Notes: generated by a model from the letters alone, not told the origin. DNA of 5,731 bases from an uncultured Terrimonas sp. (GCA_946886925.1 CAMPJQ010000206.1:1-5731); one strand, 5' to 3'. Numbered from the stretch's first letter, positions 1-5,731 are shown. Numbers and translations: made by a program.

Positions 1-19
1 GGTATAGAGGGATAGGATG

Positions 20-52
20 CCTGCCGGTAGGCAGGTTTGATTTTTGTAGTTT
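20..52 (+). terminator. GC-rich hairpin with T-rich tail, possible terminator of an upstream gene
   Basis: CCTGCC (20-25) pairs perfectly with GGCAGG (30-35) around a GGTA loop, and the right arm runs into TTTGATTTTTG. On the plus strand this has the shape of a short intrinsic terminator for a gene ending to the left of the window. The stem is only six base pairs. CCTGCC/GGCAGG hairpins of this look also occur as parts of dispersed intergenic repeats in Bacteroidota (recollection, not searched), so it may belong to the composite repeat that continues to about position 145. Terminator function is inferred. Confidence 0.4.
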
Positions 53-64
53 TAAATCGGATTT

Positions 65-80
65 CGAATTTTAAAATTCG
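65..80. repeat. Perfect 16-bp palindrome
   Basis: CGAATTTTAAAATTCG is identical to its own reverse complement over all 16 bases. It has no loop, so it is a dyad in DNA and not a good RNA stem-loop. It lies 90 bases before the adaptor gene start, where it could be a binding site for a dimeric regulator. It also sits between a GC hairpin and a tandem-repeat block, which fits a segment of a dispersed repeat equally well. No regulator gene is in the window to support the operator reading. Confidence 0.45.
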
Positions 81-89
81 GGCTTTGCA

Positions 90-145
90 TTTTTTTGGTT
101 CTTGTTATTTGGTTCTTGTTTCTTATCATTTGTTTCTTATGATTT
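90..145. repeat. 14-bp tandem repeat block, two pairs of related units
   Basis: Four consecutive 14-base units can be read in phase. Units 90-103 and 104-117 share the last ten bases (TTTGGTTCTT), and units 118-131 and 132-145 differ at one base only (GTTTCTTATCATTT against GTTTCTTATGATTT). The block is T-rich on the plus strand and ends 24 bases before the adaptor start codon. It encodes nothing convincing. Together with the two palindromic elements to its left it looks like a composite Bacteroidota intergenic repeat; an effect on transcription of the efflux genes is possible but not shown. Confidence 0.6.
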
Positions 146-169
146 TTAAAAATATAATTTGATAGTTCA

Positions 170-1309
170 ATGATATATAAATCAATACTAGCATATACGG
201 CAGCGGGTGTTTCCTTATTAATCATGTCGTGCGGCGCCAGGCAGCAACAGCAGCAGGGTCCTCCGCCTGCCGTGCCCGTAACCGTTACTGAGGTAAAAAC
301 CAGCAACGCTGTTTTCTACGATGAATACCCGGGTATTGTAACGGCACTTAACCAAATAGAACTGCGTCCCCAGGTGAGCGGCTATATTACCGGCATTTAT
401 TTTAAAGACGGAGACAGGGTTAGGAAAGGGCAAAAATTATATTCAATAGACCAGCAGGTATACGGTGCCAATGTGCAGCAGGCGCAGGCCAATTTACAGG
501 TGCAGGAAACGAATTTACTGAAGGCGCAGAAAGATGCGGACCGCTACCATGAACTGGATAAGCAGGACGCTATAGCCAAACAGCAGGTAGACTATGCCGA
601 TGCTGCGCTGGAAGCTGCAAAGAAGCAGGTAGAAGCTGCCCGTGCTAATGTAAATGCCGTGCAGTCGAATGTACATTTTGCCAGCATATCTGCACCTTTC
701 GACGGCACCATCGGTATTTCTCAGGTTAAAAAGGGCACATCGGTAGTGGCAGGACAAAGCATTCTGAATGTGGTGTCTACAGACAATCCTATTGCTGTAG
801 ATTTTACCGTGGATCAAAAAGAGATATACCGCTTTGCCCAGTTGCAGCAAGGCAAAAAAAATCCCAAGGACTCTACTTTCACTATTGCTTTTGGAAAAGA
901 TATATATCCCTATAAAGGAAGCATCAGTTTTATTGACAGGGCAGTGGATGCGCAAACGGGAACCATTAAAGTGCGGCTGGTTTTTCCCAATGATAAAAAA
1001 TTATTAAAAGCCGGCATGAGCACTACAGTAAAAGTATTGAACAGCCCGGCCGAGCAATCGGTACTGATACCTTATAAGGCAGTAACGGAGCAGTTGGGCG
1101 AGTACTTTGTATATGTGCTGGGCGACAGCAATAAAGTATCGCAACGCAAACTTGACCTGAGCAGGCAGATAGGCGCGGATGTAATTGTAAAGGACGGATT
1201 AAAGGAAGGCGAAAAAATTGTGGTGCAGGGTGTACAGAACCTGAGGGAGGGAGCGGTGGTTACTGTGGCTCCGGCCGGCGGAGCTGCCCCGGTACAGCCG
1301 GGAAAATAG
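170..1309 (+). CDS. Efflux RND transporter periplasmic adaptor subunit (AcrA/MexA-type membrane fusion lipoprotein)
   Basis: This 379-residue protein is the periplasmic adaptor of a tripartite RND pump, linking the inner-membrane permease encoded next to it to an outer-membrane TolC-type channel. It starts with a lipoprotein signal: Lys4, a hydrophobic stretch, and a lipobox ending IMSC with the lipidated Cys at 21. A glutamine- and proline-rich linker follows (five Gln at 25-29, then GPPPAVP). The domain order is first lipoyl half at about 63-95 (RPQVSGYI...GDRVRKGQKL), alpha-helical hairpin at 96-166, second lipoyl half at 167-202 (ISAPFDGTIG), beta-barrel at 206-290 (VDAQTGTIKVR) and membrane-proximal domain at 291-368. 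The hairpin tip reads R125-x3-L129-x6-A136, matching the R-x3-L-x6-S TolC-docking signature of AcrA except that Ala replaces Ser. The ATG at 170 is chosen because it gives a complete signal peptide; no Shine-Dalgarno is seen, only AT-rich sequence, as is usual in Bacteroidota. Length is normal for the family. No terminator follows, so it is probably co-transcribed with the permease. Confidence 0.95.
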   Translation: MIYKSILAYTAAGVSLLIMSCGARQQQQQGPPPAVPVTVTEVKTSNAVFYDEYPGIVTALNQIELRPQVSGYITGIYFKDGDRVRKGQKLYSIDQQVYGANVQQAQANLQVQETNLLKAQKDADRYHELDKQDAIAKQQVDYADAALEAAKKQVEAARANVNAVQSNVHFASISAPFDGTIGISQVKKGTSVVAGQSILNVVSTDNPIAVDFTVDQKEIYRFAQLQQGKKNPKDSTFTIAFGKDIYPYKGSISFIDRAVDAQTGTIKVRLVFPNDKKLLKAGMSTTVKVLNSPAEQSVLIPYKAVTEQLGEYFVYVLGDSNKVSQRKLDLSRQIGADVIVKDGLKEGEKIVVQGVQNLREGAVVTVAPAGGAAPVQPGK

Positions 1310-1348
1310 TGAAGGATGTTGAAGGGATTTGCCGGGAGGTTTACAGAA

Positions 1349-1401
1349 TGTACAAGTGTGCGACGCAACGAACGATGAACAGGGTTATGGCGCATGGTAC
1401 A
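1349..1401. repeat. Imperfect inverted repeat in the adaptor-permease spacer
   Basis: TGTAC (1349-1353) pairs with GTACA (1397-1401). After a three-base bulge, TGTGCG (1357-1362) pairs with CGCATG (1391-1396) if two G-T wobbles are allowed, leaving a 28-base loop. The same span can be read as a 19-codon open frame from the ATG at 1349 to the TAG at 1406, but it lacks any recognisable protein signature. The stretch looks like a member of a dispersed intergenic repeat, or a weak RNA structure in the bicistronic message. It is not a convincing terminator because no T-run follows. Confidence 0.3.
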
Positions 1402-1444
1402 CAATAGAAGCAGCAATGGGTTGGATTGAATAAATATCAGCGAA

Positions 1445-1466
1445 GCGGTAATCGGTTTAAAACCGC
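1445..1466. repeat. Nested dyad 32 bases before the permease start
   Basis: CGGTTT (1453-1458) and AAACCG (1460-1465) form a near-perfect dyad with a single central A. An alternative, mutually exclusive RNA pairing is GCGGT (1445-1449) with ACCGC (1462-1466) around a 12-base loop. It lies just ahead of the AT-rich leader of the permease gene (1471-1497). A role in translation control or as an operator is possible; nothing else in the window confirms it. Confidence 0.35.
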
Positions 1467-1497
1467 ATAGGATTTCCATATTTTTTATTAGCACAAC

Positions 1498-4400
1498 ATG
1501 ATAGCAGAAACTTTTATAAAACGGCCGGTAACGGCGATCGTAATATCCATTGTAATTGTACTGGTTGGCCTTATTTCCATGATCAATCTTCCCATTGCAC
1601 AGTACCCGGATATTTCCCCGCCAACAGTATCTATATCCGGCAATTTTACCGGGGCTGATGCCAAAACCGTTGAGCAAACCACAACAACCGCTATTGAAAC
1701 GCAGGTAAACGGAACGCCGGGCATGACCTATATGACCAGCAACAGCACCAGCAGCGGGCAAAGCAGCATTACCGTAAACTTTGAAGTAGGCACTAATATT
1801 GATATTGCTACACTTGATGTGCAGAACAGGGTGAGTGTGGCAGAACCTTCTTTACCGGATGCTGTAAAGCGCTTAGGCATTACCGTTCGTAAACGTAACC
1901 CCAGTATTATGATGGTGCTGGGCTTTTATTCTCCCAATGGAACGCATGATGCTACATTCATTGGTAATTATGTTAACATCTATGTTAAAGATGCATTGTC
2001 GAGGGTAAAAGGCGTTGGTGATATTTTTGCGCCGGCCGATAATTTTAGCATGCGCATATGGCTGAACCCCGAAAAGCTGGCCGCACTTGGTATGACACCC
2101 GCCGAAGTGAATGCATCTTTGCAGGAGCAAAATGTGCAGGTGGCCGCCGGAACAATTGGGGGTAATCCTCAACGCGGAATGCAAACCTTTGAGTACAGTG
2201 TATTAACCAATAGCCGCATCAACACACAGGAGCAGTTTGAGAATATAATTGTGCGCAGTCGTCCTTCTGAAGGAAGTATTGTTTATCTCAAAGATGTGGC
2301 AAGAGTAGAATTAGGGAAATTTGATTATACTACCAATGCTTTTGTAAATGGCAAGCCGGCGGCATTTGTATTGGTATACCAGGCTCCGGGTGCTAATGCG
2401 CTCGATACATACAAGGGCATCACAAAGGCGCTGACAGAAATGAGAAAAACCTTTCCAAAGGATATTGATTACCTGGTGCCCCTTGAAACAGCTTCAGTGG
2501 TGCAGGTATCTATAAACGAAGTACTGCATACCTTAGTGGAAGCACTGATACTGGTGGTGCTGGTGGTATTCTTATTTCTTCAGAACTGGCGTGCAACACT
2601 AATACCTGTATTGGCCATACCGGTTTCCCTAATTGGTACTTTTATTTTATTCGCGCCTTTGGGCTTCACTATTAATACACTTACTTTATTCGCTTTTGTG
2701 CTGGCTATAGGTATTGTGGTAGACGATGCTATTGTAGTGGTGGAGGCTGTGCAGCACAATATTGACCATGAAAAGATGTCGCCAAAGGAGGCTACCCGTA
2801 AAGCGATGAAAGATATTTCGGCGCCTGTAATAGCCATAGCGCTCATCCTGGCTGCCGTATTTGTTCCTGTGGGTTTTATGCCGGGAATAGTAGGCCGCTT
2901 GTACCAGCAGTTTGCCATTACCATTGCGGTATCTGTTCTCATTTCTGCTTTTGTTGCATTGTCGCTTACTCCCGCGCTTTGCGCTATCATGCTCAAACCA
3001 TCAAAGGGCGAAGAAGATAAAAAGAACTGGCTCGAACGGTTTTTCGCAGGATTTAACAGGGGCTTTAACCGCTTAACCAATGGCTATACCAAAGGAGTAG
3101 GAAGCTGGATACGGCGTACACCTTATGTTTTGATCATGCTGGTGGTATTGTTCGTGGGCCTGTTCTTTTTATTTAAAAATAAACCGTCAGGGTTTATTCC
3201 TACGGAAGATGAAGGCCGCCTGTTTGTTACGTATGAAATGCCGGAAGCCACATCCACCACCCGCAATATTGCCATGTTAAAAGAACTCAGCACTATTATA
3301 AGGTCGCTGCCTGAAGTAAAAGTAGCGGGTGGTTTGGCGGGTTTAAATATCGTAAGCTTTTCCGCCAAATCCAATGCGGGTACCATATTTGTATCGCTGA
3401 ATCCCTGGGACGACAGAAAGGGCAAAGAGCACCATGTGCAAAGTGTGATTGCAAAAATACGGGCCGCAACGGCGCATATCAAGGAAGCCAGGGTTATACC
3501 CATTGCTCCGCCTGCAATACCAGGTTTGGGTGCAACATCGGGGTTTACATTTCAGTTACAGCAAACCAGCAGTACAGATGATATTCAGCAGTTTGAAAAA
3601 GTAGCCCAGGACTTTTTGGGTAAGTTATATCAGCGTCCCGAAATTGGTGCGGCTTACACATTCTTCAACGCCCGTACACCCAGTTACCAGGTTGATGTAG
3701 ACAGGGAAAAGGCGAAGAAACTGGGAATATCGGTCTCTGATATTTATACAACACTTTCAACGTACCTGGGAAGCAGTTATGTGAACGATTTTAATTTATA
3801 TGGAAGAAATTTCCGCGTAATGCTGCAGGCGGATAGTTCATTCAGGAGTTCATTGCACAATATTGAAAAATATTATGTGCGCAACAGCCAGGGCGGCATG
3901 GTGCCACTCGGTTCACTTATAAGTACTAAAGTAATTGAAGCCCCAGCGGTTATTTCGCATTACAATATCTATCGTTCTGTTGAAATCAACGGTTCACCAA
4001 AAGATGGATACAGCAGCGGACAGGCCATTGCAGCCTTAACAGAAGTAGCAAAAACACTACCCGCGGGATATGGCTACCAGTTTTCAGGCATGAGCCGCGA
4101 AGAAATAGCTGCCGGAAATCAGCAGTCGGTCATTTTTGCCATCTCTATCATATTTGTGTTTTTGTTTTTAGCTGCACTATATGAAAGCTGGTCGGTACCG
4201 TTTTCGGTATTGTTTGCAGTGCCTATTGGTGCATTGGGTTCCATACTTACACTTACTTTTATTCCCAGCCTGTCCAATAATATTTATGCTCAAATCGGGC
4301 TGATCACATTAATTGGGCTTGCGGCCAAAAATGCTATCCTTATTGTTGAATTTGCCAAAGAAAGGGTAGATAAAGGTATTGATATAGTACATGCCACTTT

Positions 4401-4692
4401 ACAGGCGGTTCGGTTGCGGTTACGCCCCATCGTTATGACGTCGCTGGCATTTATACTGGGCGTTCTGCCCCTGGCTTTTGCCAGCGGGGCGGCGGCGGAA
4501 AGCCGTAAAACCATTGGCTGGACTGTTTTTGGCGGAATGCTGGCTGCCACTACACTGGCCATATTTGTGGTGCCTGTATTGTTTGCGCTTATAACCAAGC
4601 TTTCGTATGGAAAAAAACTGAAGCGACTCCAGGAACAATCCGCCCGGGAAGAAGCCATTGACAAAGCCATTATTGATGGCAGAATAGGATAA
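1498..4692 (+). CDS. Efflux RND transporter permease subunit (AcrB/MexB-type, HAE1 family)
   Basis: This 1064-residue protein is the inner-membrane proton/substrate antiporter of the pump and should work as a trimer, taking substrates from the periplasm or outer membrane leaflet and passing them to the adaptor and outer-membrane channel. The family layout is complete: TM1 at about 9-29, first large periplasmic loop 30-338, TM2-TM6 at about 340-495, a cytoplasmic amphipathic helix at about 508-525, TM7 at about 542-559, second periplasmic loop 560-872, and TM8-TM12 at about 873-1032. The proton-relay residues are intact: D409 and D410 in GIVVDDAIVVVE, K944 in GLAAKNAILIVEF, and R974 and T981 in RLRPIVMTSLAF. 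These Asp-Asp and Lys motifs match the drug exporters (HAE1) and not the heavy-metal CusA group. Several drug-trap phenylalanines of E. coli AcrB are replaced. The start ATG gives the canonical N-terminus MIAETFIKRPV; no Shine-Dalgarno is seen, only the AT tract at 1480-1489. It lies 188 bases after the adaptor gene and is followed by a strong terminator, with no TolC-type gene between. Confidence 0.97.
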   Translation: MIAETFIKRPVTAIVISIVIVLVGLISMINLPIAQYPDISPPTVSISGNFTGADAKTVEQTTTTAIETQVNGTPGMTYMTSNSTSSGQSSITVNFEVGTNIDIATLDVQNRVSVAEPSLPDAVKRLGITVRKRNPSIMMVLGFYSPNGTHDATFIGNYVNIYVKDALSRVKGVGDIFAPADNFSMRIWLNPEKLAALGMTPAEVNASLQEQNVQVAAGTIGGNPQRGMQTFEYSVLTNSRINTQEQFENIIVRSRPSEGSIVYLKDVARVELGKFDYTTNAFVNGKPAAFVLVYQAPGANALDTYKGITKALTEMRKTFPKDIDYLVPLETASVVQVSINEVLHTLVEALILVVLVVFLFLQNWRATLIPVLAIPVSLIGTFILFAPLGFTINTLTLFAFVLAIGIVVDDAIVVVEAVQHNIDHEKMSPKEATRKAMKDISAPVIAIALILAAVFVPVGFMPGIVGRLYQQFAITIAVSVLISAFVALSLTPALCAIMLKPSKGEEDKKNWLERFFAGFNRGFNRLTNGYTKGVGSWIRRTPYVLIMLVVLFVGLFFLFKNKPSGFIPTEDEGRLFVTYEMPEATSTTRNIAMLKELSTIIRSLPEVKVAGGLAGLNIVSFSAKSNAGTIFVSLNPWDDRKGKEHHVQSVIAKIRAATAHIKEARVIPIAPPAIPGLGATSGFTFQLQQTSSTDDIQQFEKVAQDFLGKLYQRPEIGAAYTFFNARTPSYQVDVDREKAKKLGISVSDIYTTLSTYLGSSYVNDFNLYGRNFRVMLQADSSFRSSLHNIEKYYVRNSQGGMVPLGSLISTKVIEAPAVISHYNIYRSVEINGSPKDGYSSGQAIAALTEVAKTLPAGYGYQFSGMSREEIAAGNQQSVIFAISIIFVFLFLAALYESWSVPFSVLFAVPIGALGSILTLTFIPSLSNNIYAQIGLITLIGLAAKNAILIVEFAKERVDKGIDIVHATLQAVRLRLRPIVMTSLAFILGVLPLAFASGAAAESRKTIGWTVFGGMLAATTLAIFVVPVLFALITKLSYGKKLKRLQEQSAREEAIDKAIIDGRIG

Positions 4693-4710
4693 AGATGATA
4701 ACTGCGTTCT

Positions 4711-4747
4711 GCAAAAGCCATCCTCCCGGGTGGCTTTTGCATTTTAT
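4711..4747 (+). terminator. Intrinsic terminator of the adaptor-permease unit
   Basis: GCAAAAGCCATCC (4711-4723) pairs with GGGTGGCTTTTGC (4728-4740) over 13 base pairs, with one G-T wobble, around a TCCC loop. The right arm is followed by ATTTTAT. It starts 18 bases after the permease stop codon, so it most likely ends the efflux transcript here and excludes a downstream third gene from the same operon. The opposite strand has no T-run after the hairpin, so termination is probably one-directional. Confidence 0.85.
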
Positions 4748-4915
4748 GATATCCAAGTCTGTATAAGTGCTTGAATGAATTTTATAATTGGTCTTTTAAG
4801 TCGAAATGATACATTATAATGTTTTAACAATTCGGGCATGTTTCGTTATTTAACTATTGGCTTCTTCTATGATATCTATAAAGCCGGGTTAAGGCAGCAT
4901 GGTGAATCAGGTGCC

Positions 4916-4953
4916 TGCACTAGACTTCCTCTTGTTGAAGTTACAGTAGTGCA
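4916..4953. repeat. Inverted repeat 1 of a three-hairpin cluster
   Basis: TGCACTA (4916-4922) pairs with TAGTGCA (4947-4953), and ACTTC (4924-4928) pairs with GAAGT (4937-4941) around an eight-base loop. The two stem segments are separated by an asymmetric internal loop of one base against five. The pairing is exact in both segments. Neither strand has a terminator-like T-run after it. Confidence 0.5.
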
Positions 4954-4974
4954 AAAGCAACATCAGGGAACTCA

Positions 4975-5003
4975 CCGGAAAACGGGAGGTATTCGTTTTC
5001 CGG
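4975..5003. repeat. Inverted repeat 2 of a three-hairpin cluster
   Basis: CCGGAAAACG (4975-4984) pairs perfectly with CGTTTTCCGG (4994-5003) across a nine-base loop. The plus strand continues CGGCTTTTGG, which gives it a weak resemblance to a terminator, but the T-run is short and four bases away. It lies 22 bases after repeat 1 and three bases before repeat 3. Confidence 0.65.
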
Positions 5004-5006
5004 CGG

Positions 5007-5041
5007 CTTTTGGTTACTTTTTCCGCAAAAAGTAACAAAGG
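5007..5041. repeat. Inverted repeat 3 of a three-hairpin cluster
   Basis: GTTACTTTTT (5013-5022) pairs perfectly with AAAAAGTAAC (5027-5036) around a CCGC loop. With G5012 bulged out, the stem extends through CTTTT (5007-5011) against AAAGG (5037-5041), using one wobble. Hairpins built on GTTACTTTTT/AAAAAGTAAC are familiar to me as dispersed bacterial intergenic repeats (recollection, not searched). It lies 30 bases beyond the serine hydrolase stop and could protect or end that transcript, although on the minus strand no T-run follows the hairpin. Confidence 0.7.
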
Positions 5042-5071
5042 AAAAAATATATCTGTAATCCGCTCTCGCGT

Positions 5072-5731
5072 CTATTTACCATTATAATATTCCCACAGTA
5101 GCGCCGATATCTTTTTGGTCATTATCCATGCTTCGTTGTTTTCATTCCAGCTTTGGTCTTTATTGTTTTTGGTGAATATGCTGAAGATATAAGGATTCTT
5201 TTTTCCGTTTACATACATCACTTCATTGCGGCTGCCGTCTACAGCGCCGGTTTTATCGGCTACGAACACACCAGCGGGTATCTGAGACAGCGCCTGCTCG
5301 TCCCAGTATTGTCGACCCAATAGCCGGAGCATTTTATCGCTTGCTGCTTTGCTGTATATTTCACCGCGAACGATCTTTTCCATAATACCGGCTATCTCAC
5401 GCGGTGAGGATTGTCCCCAGCCGTAGATTCGCCTGTTTTCTTCCCTGCCCGGTGTTCGGCTGTTTACCCTTGTGGAAGTATAACCCAGGCTGTCTACGAT
5501 CCCGTTGATCCTTGTTCCGGAACCGGCAAGCGCCTGCAGCCACAGGCTGGCGCAGTTGTCGCTGATGGTGATCATCAGCATCATTACCTTGCTCAGTTCA
5601 ATGGTAGCGCTGTCTTTAAAACGCGAAAGGATATCGTCTCCTTCATCATAAAAAAGTGAATCCCTGTACATGAGGCGCTGGTGATAGTTCAATTCACCCG
5701 TTTCTATTTTTTGCATGATGCCCAGCAGGAT
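5072..5731 (-). CDS. Class A beta-lactamase-related serine hydrolase, 5' end outside the window
   Basis: The frame is open to the right edge, so 219 codons plus a TAG stop are seen and the N-terminus is missing. The visible part begins ILLGIMQKIETGEL, which matches the helix following the SxxK motif of class A beta-lactamases; by alignment with TEM the catalytic Ser70 and Lys73 should lie only a few codons beyond the edge. The SDN loop is at 5555-5563 (TISDNCASLWL) and the KTG motif is at 5246-5254 (VADKTGAVDGSRNEV). The segment GWGQSSPREIAGIMEKI matches the end of the omega loop and the next helix, but no Glu-x-x-x-Asn pair is seen there (the nearest is PGREENRR), so the usual deacylating Glu166 seems absent. 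The C-terminal helix (ISALLWEYYN) is intact. Families with this pattern are usually annotated as serine hydrolases, and beta-lactam hydrolysis cannot be assumed. Such proteins are normally exported, but the signal peptide is outside the window. The gene converges on the efflux unit and is transcribed separately. Confidence 0.85.
   Translation of the reverse strand: MLLGIMQKIETGELNYHQRLMYRDSLFYDEGDDILSRFKDSATIELSKVMMLMITISDNCASLWLQALAGSGTRINGIVDSLGYTSTRVNSRTPGREENRRIYGWGQSSPREIAGIMEKIVRGEIYSKAASDKMLRLLGRQYWDEQALSQIPAGVFVADKTGAVDGSRNEVMYVNGKKNPYIFSIFTKNNKDQSWNENNEAWIMTKKISALLWEYYNGK

Larger units (their letters stand above)
4748..5071. other. Gene-free convergent intergenic region
   Basis: This stretch lies between the efflux terminator and the stop codon of the convergent serine hydrolase gene. 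Positions 4748-4910 are AT-rich and show neither a convincing gene nor a repeat. Positions 4911-5041 carry three inverted repeats in a row, listed separately. The only open frame of note, 65 codons at 4838-5035 on the plus strand, runs through these hairpins and resembles no family I know, so it is not called. No tRNA, insertion sequence or CRISPR feature is visible. Confidence 0.6.

Noticed and set aside
90..145. The 14-bp tandem units considered as a CRISPR-like array.
   Set aside because: The units are directly adjacent without spacers, too short and only partly alike, and no cas gene is present.
129..161. A possible Bacteroidota promoter, TTTG at 129-132 and TATAATTTG at 153-161.
   Set aside because: The downstream box does not fit TAnnTTTG exactly, and it would place the transcript start almost on the ATG at 170. 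The sequence is T-rich, so chance matches are expected.
52..306. An 84-codon minus-strand open frame crossing the upstream repeat and the start of the adaptor gene.
   Set aside because: It consists of translated repeat sequence plus the antisense of the adaptor signal peptide, including a Cys run that is antisense to the glutamine codons.
1072..1761. A 229-codon minus-strand open frame across the adaptor-permease junction.
   Set aside because: Both ends are antisense to well-supported genes and the product has no family features, so it is a shadow frame.
1498..4692. The permease considered as a heavy-metal (CusA/CzcA) RND pump.
   Set aside because: The TM4 motif GIVVDDAIVVVE with paired Asp and the TM10 motif with Lys944 are those of HAE1 drug exporters, and the length and loops match AcrB.
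4838..5035. A 65-codon open frame on the plus strand in the intergenic region.
   Set aside because: Its second half reads through two perfect inverted repeats, it has no recognisable domain or good translation start, and its composition is that of translated repeat DNA.
5056..5074. A small hairpin (CGC-GAGA-GCG on the minus strand) followed by a T-run as a terminator for the serine hydrolase.
   Set aside because: The stem has only three pairs and the T-run starts about 15 bases after it, so it is not supported as an intrinsic terminator.

Overview
The window looks like a chromosomal segment from a member of the Bacteroidota, probably the Chitinophagaceae or a close relative. The reasons are the AT-rich translation starts without Shine-Dalgarno sequences, the lipoprotein form of the adaptor, the protein sequence style of all three genes, and the hairpin-rich intergenic repeats. 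The taxonomic call rests on recognition by eye, not on a search.

Layout. Positions 1-169 hold no gene. They contain a GC-rich hairpin with a T-rich tail, a perfect 16-bp palindrome and a block of 14-bp tandem repeats. Positions 170-1309 (+) encode a periplasmic adaptor (membrane fusion) lipoprotein of the AcrA/MexA type. A 188-bp spacer with two dyads follows. Positions 1498-4692 (+) encode a complete AcrB/MexB-type (HAE1) RND permease. A strong intrinsic terminator at 4711-4747 closes this unit. Positions 4748-5071 are gene-free and carry three consecutive inverted repeats between 4916 and 5041. Positions 5072-5731 (-) hold the 3' two-thirds or so of a class A beta-lactamase-related serine hydrolase, convergent with the efflux unit and cut by the window edge just after the expected SxxK motif.

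How the genes work together. The adaptor and permease would form the inner-membrane and periplasmic parts of a proton-driven tripartite efflux pump. The proton-relay residues of the permease and most of the adaptor's TolC-docking motif are intact, so the pump looks functional. No outer-membrane TolC-family gene lies between the permease and its terminator, so that partner must be encoded elsewhere, possibly upstream of the window. The serine hydrolase is a separate transcription unit on the other strand.

No clearly new system is visible. The items most worth a second look are the three-hairpin intergenic element, the composite repeat ahead of the adaptor gene, the structured adaptor-permease spacer, the depleted aromatic drug-trap in the permease, and the apparent lack of the class A general-base glutamate in the serine hydrolase.
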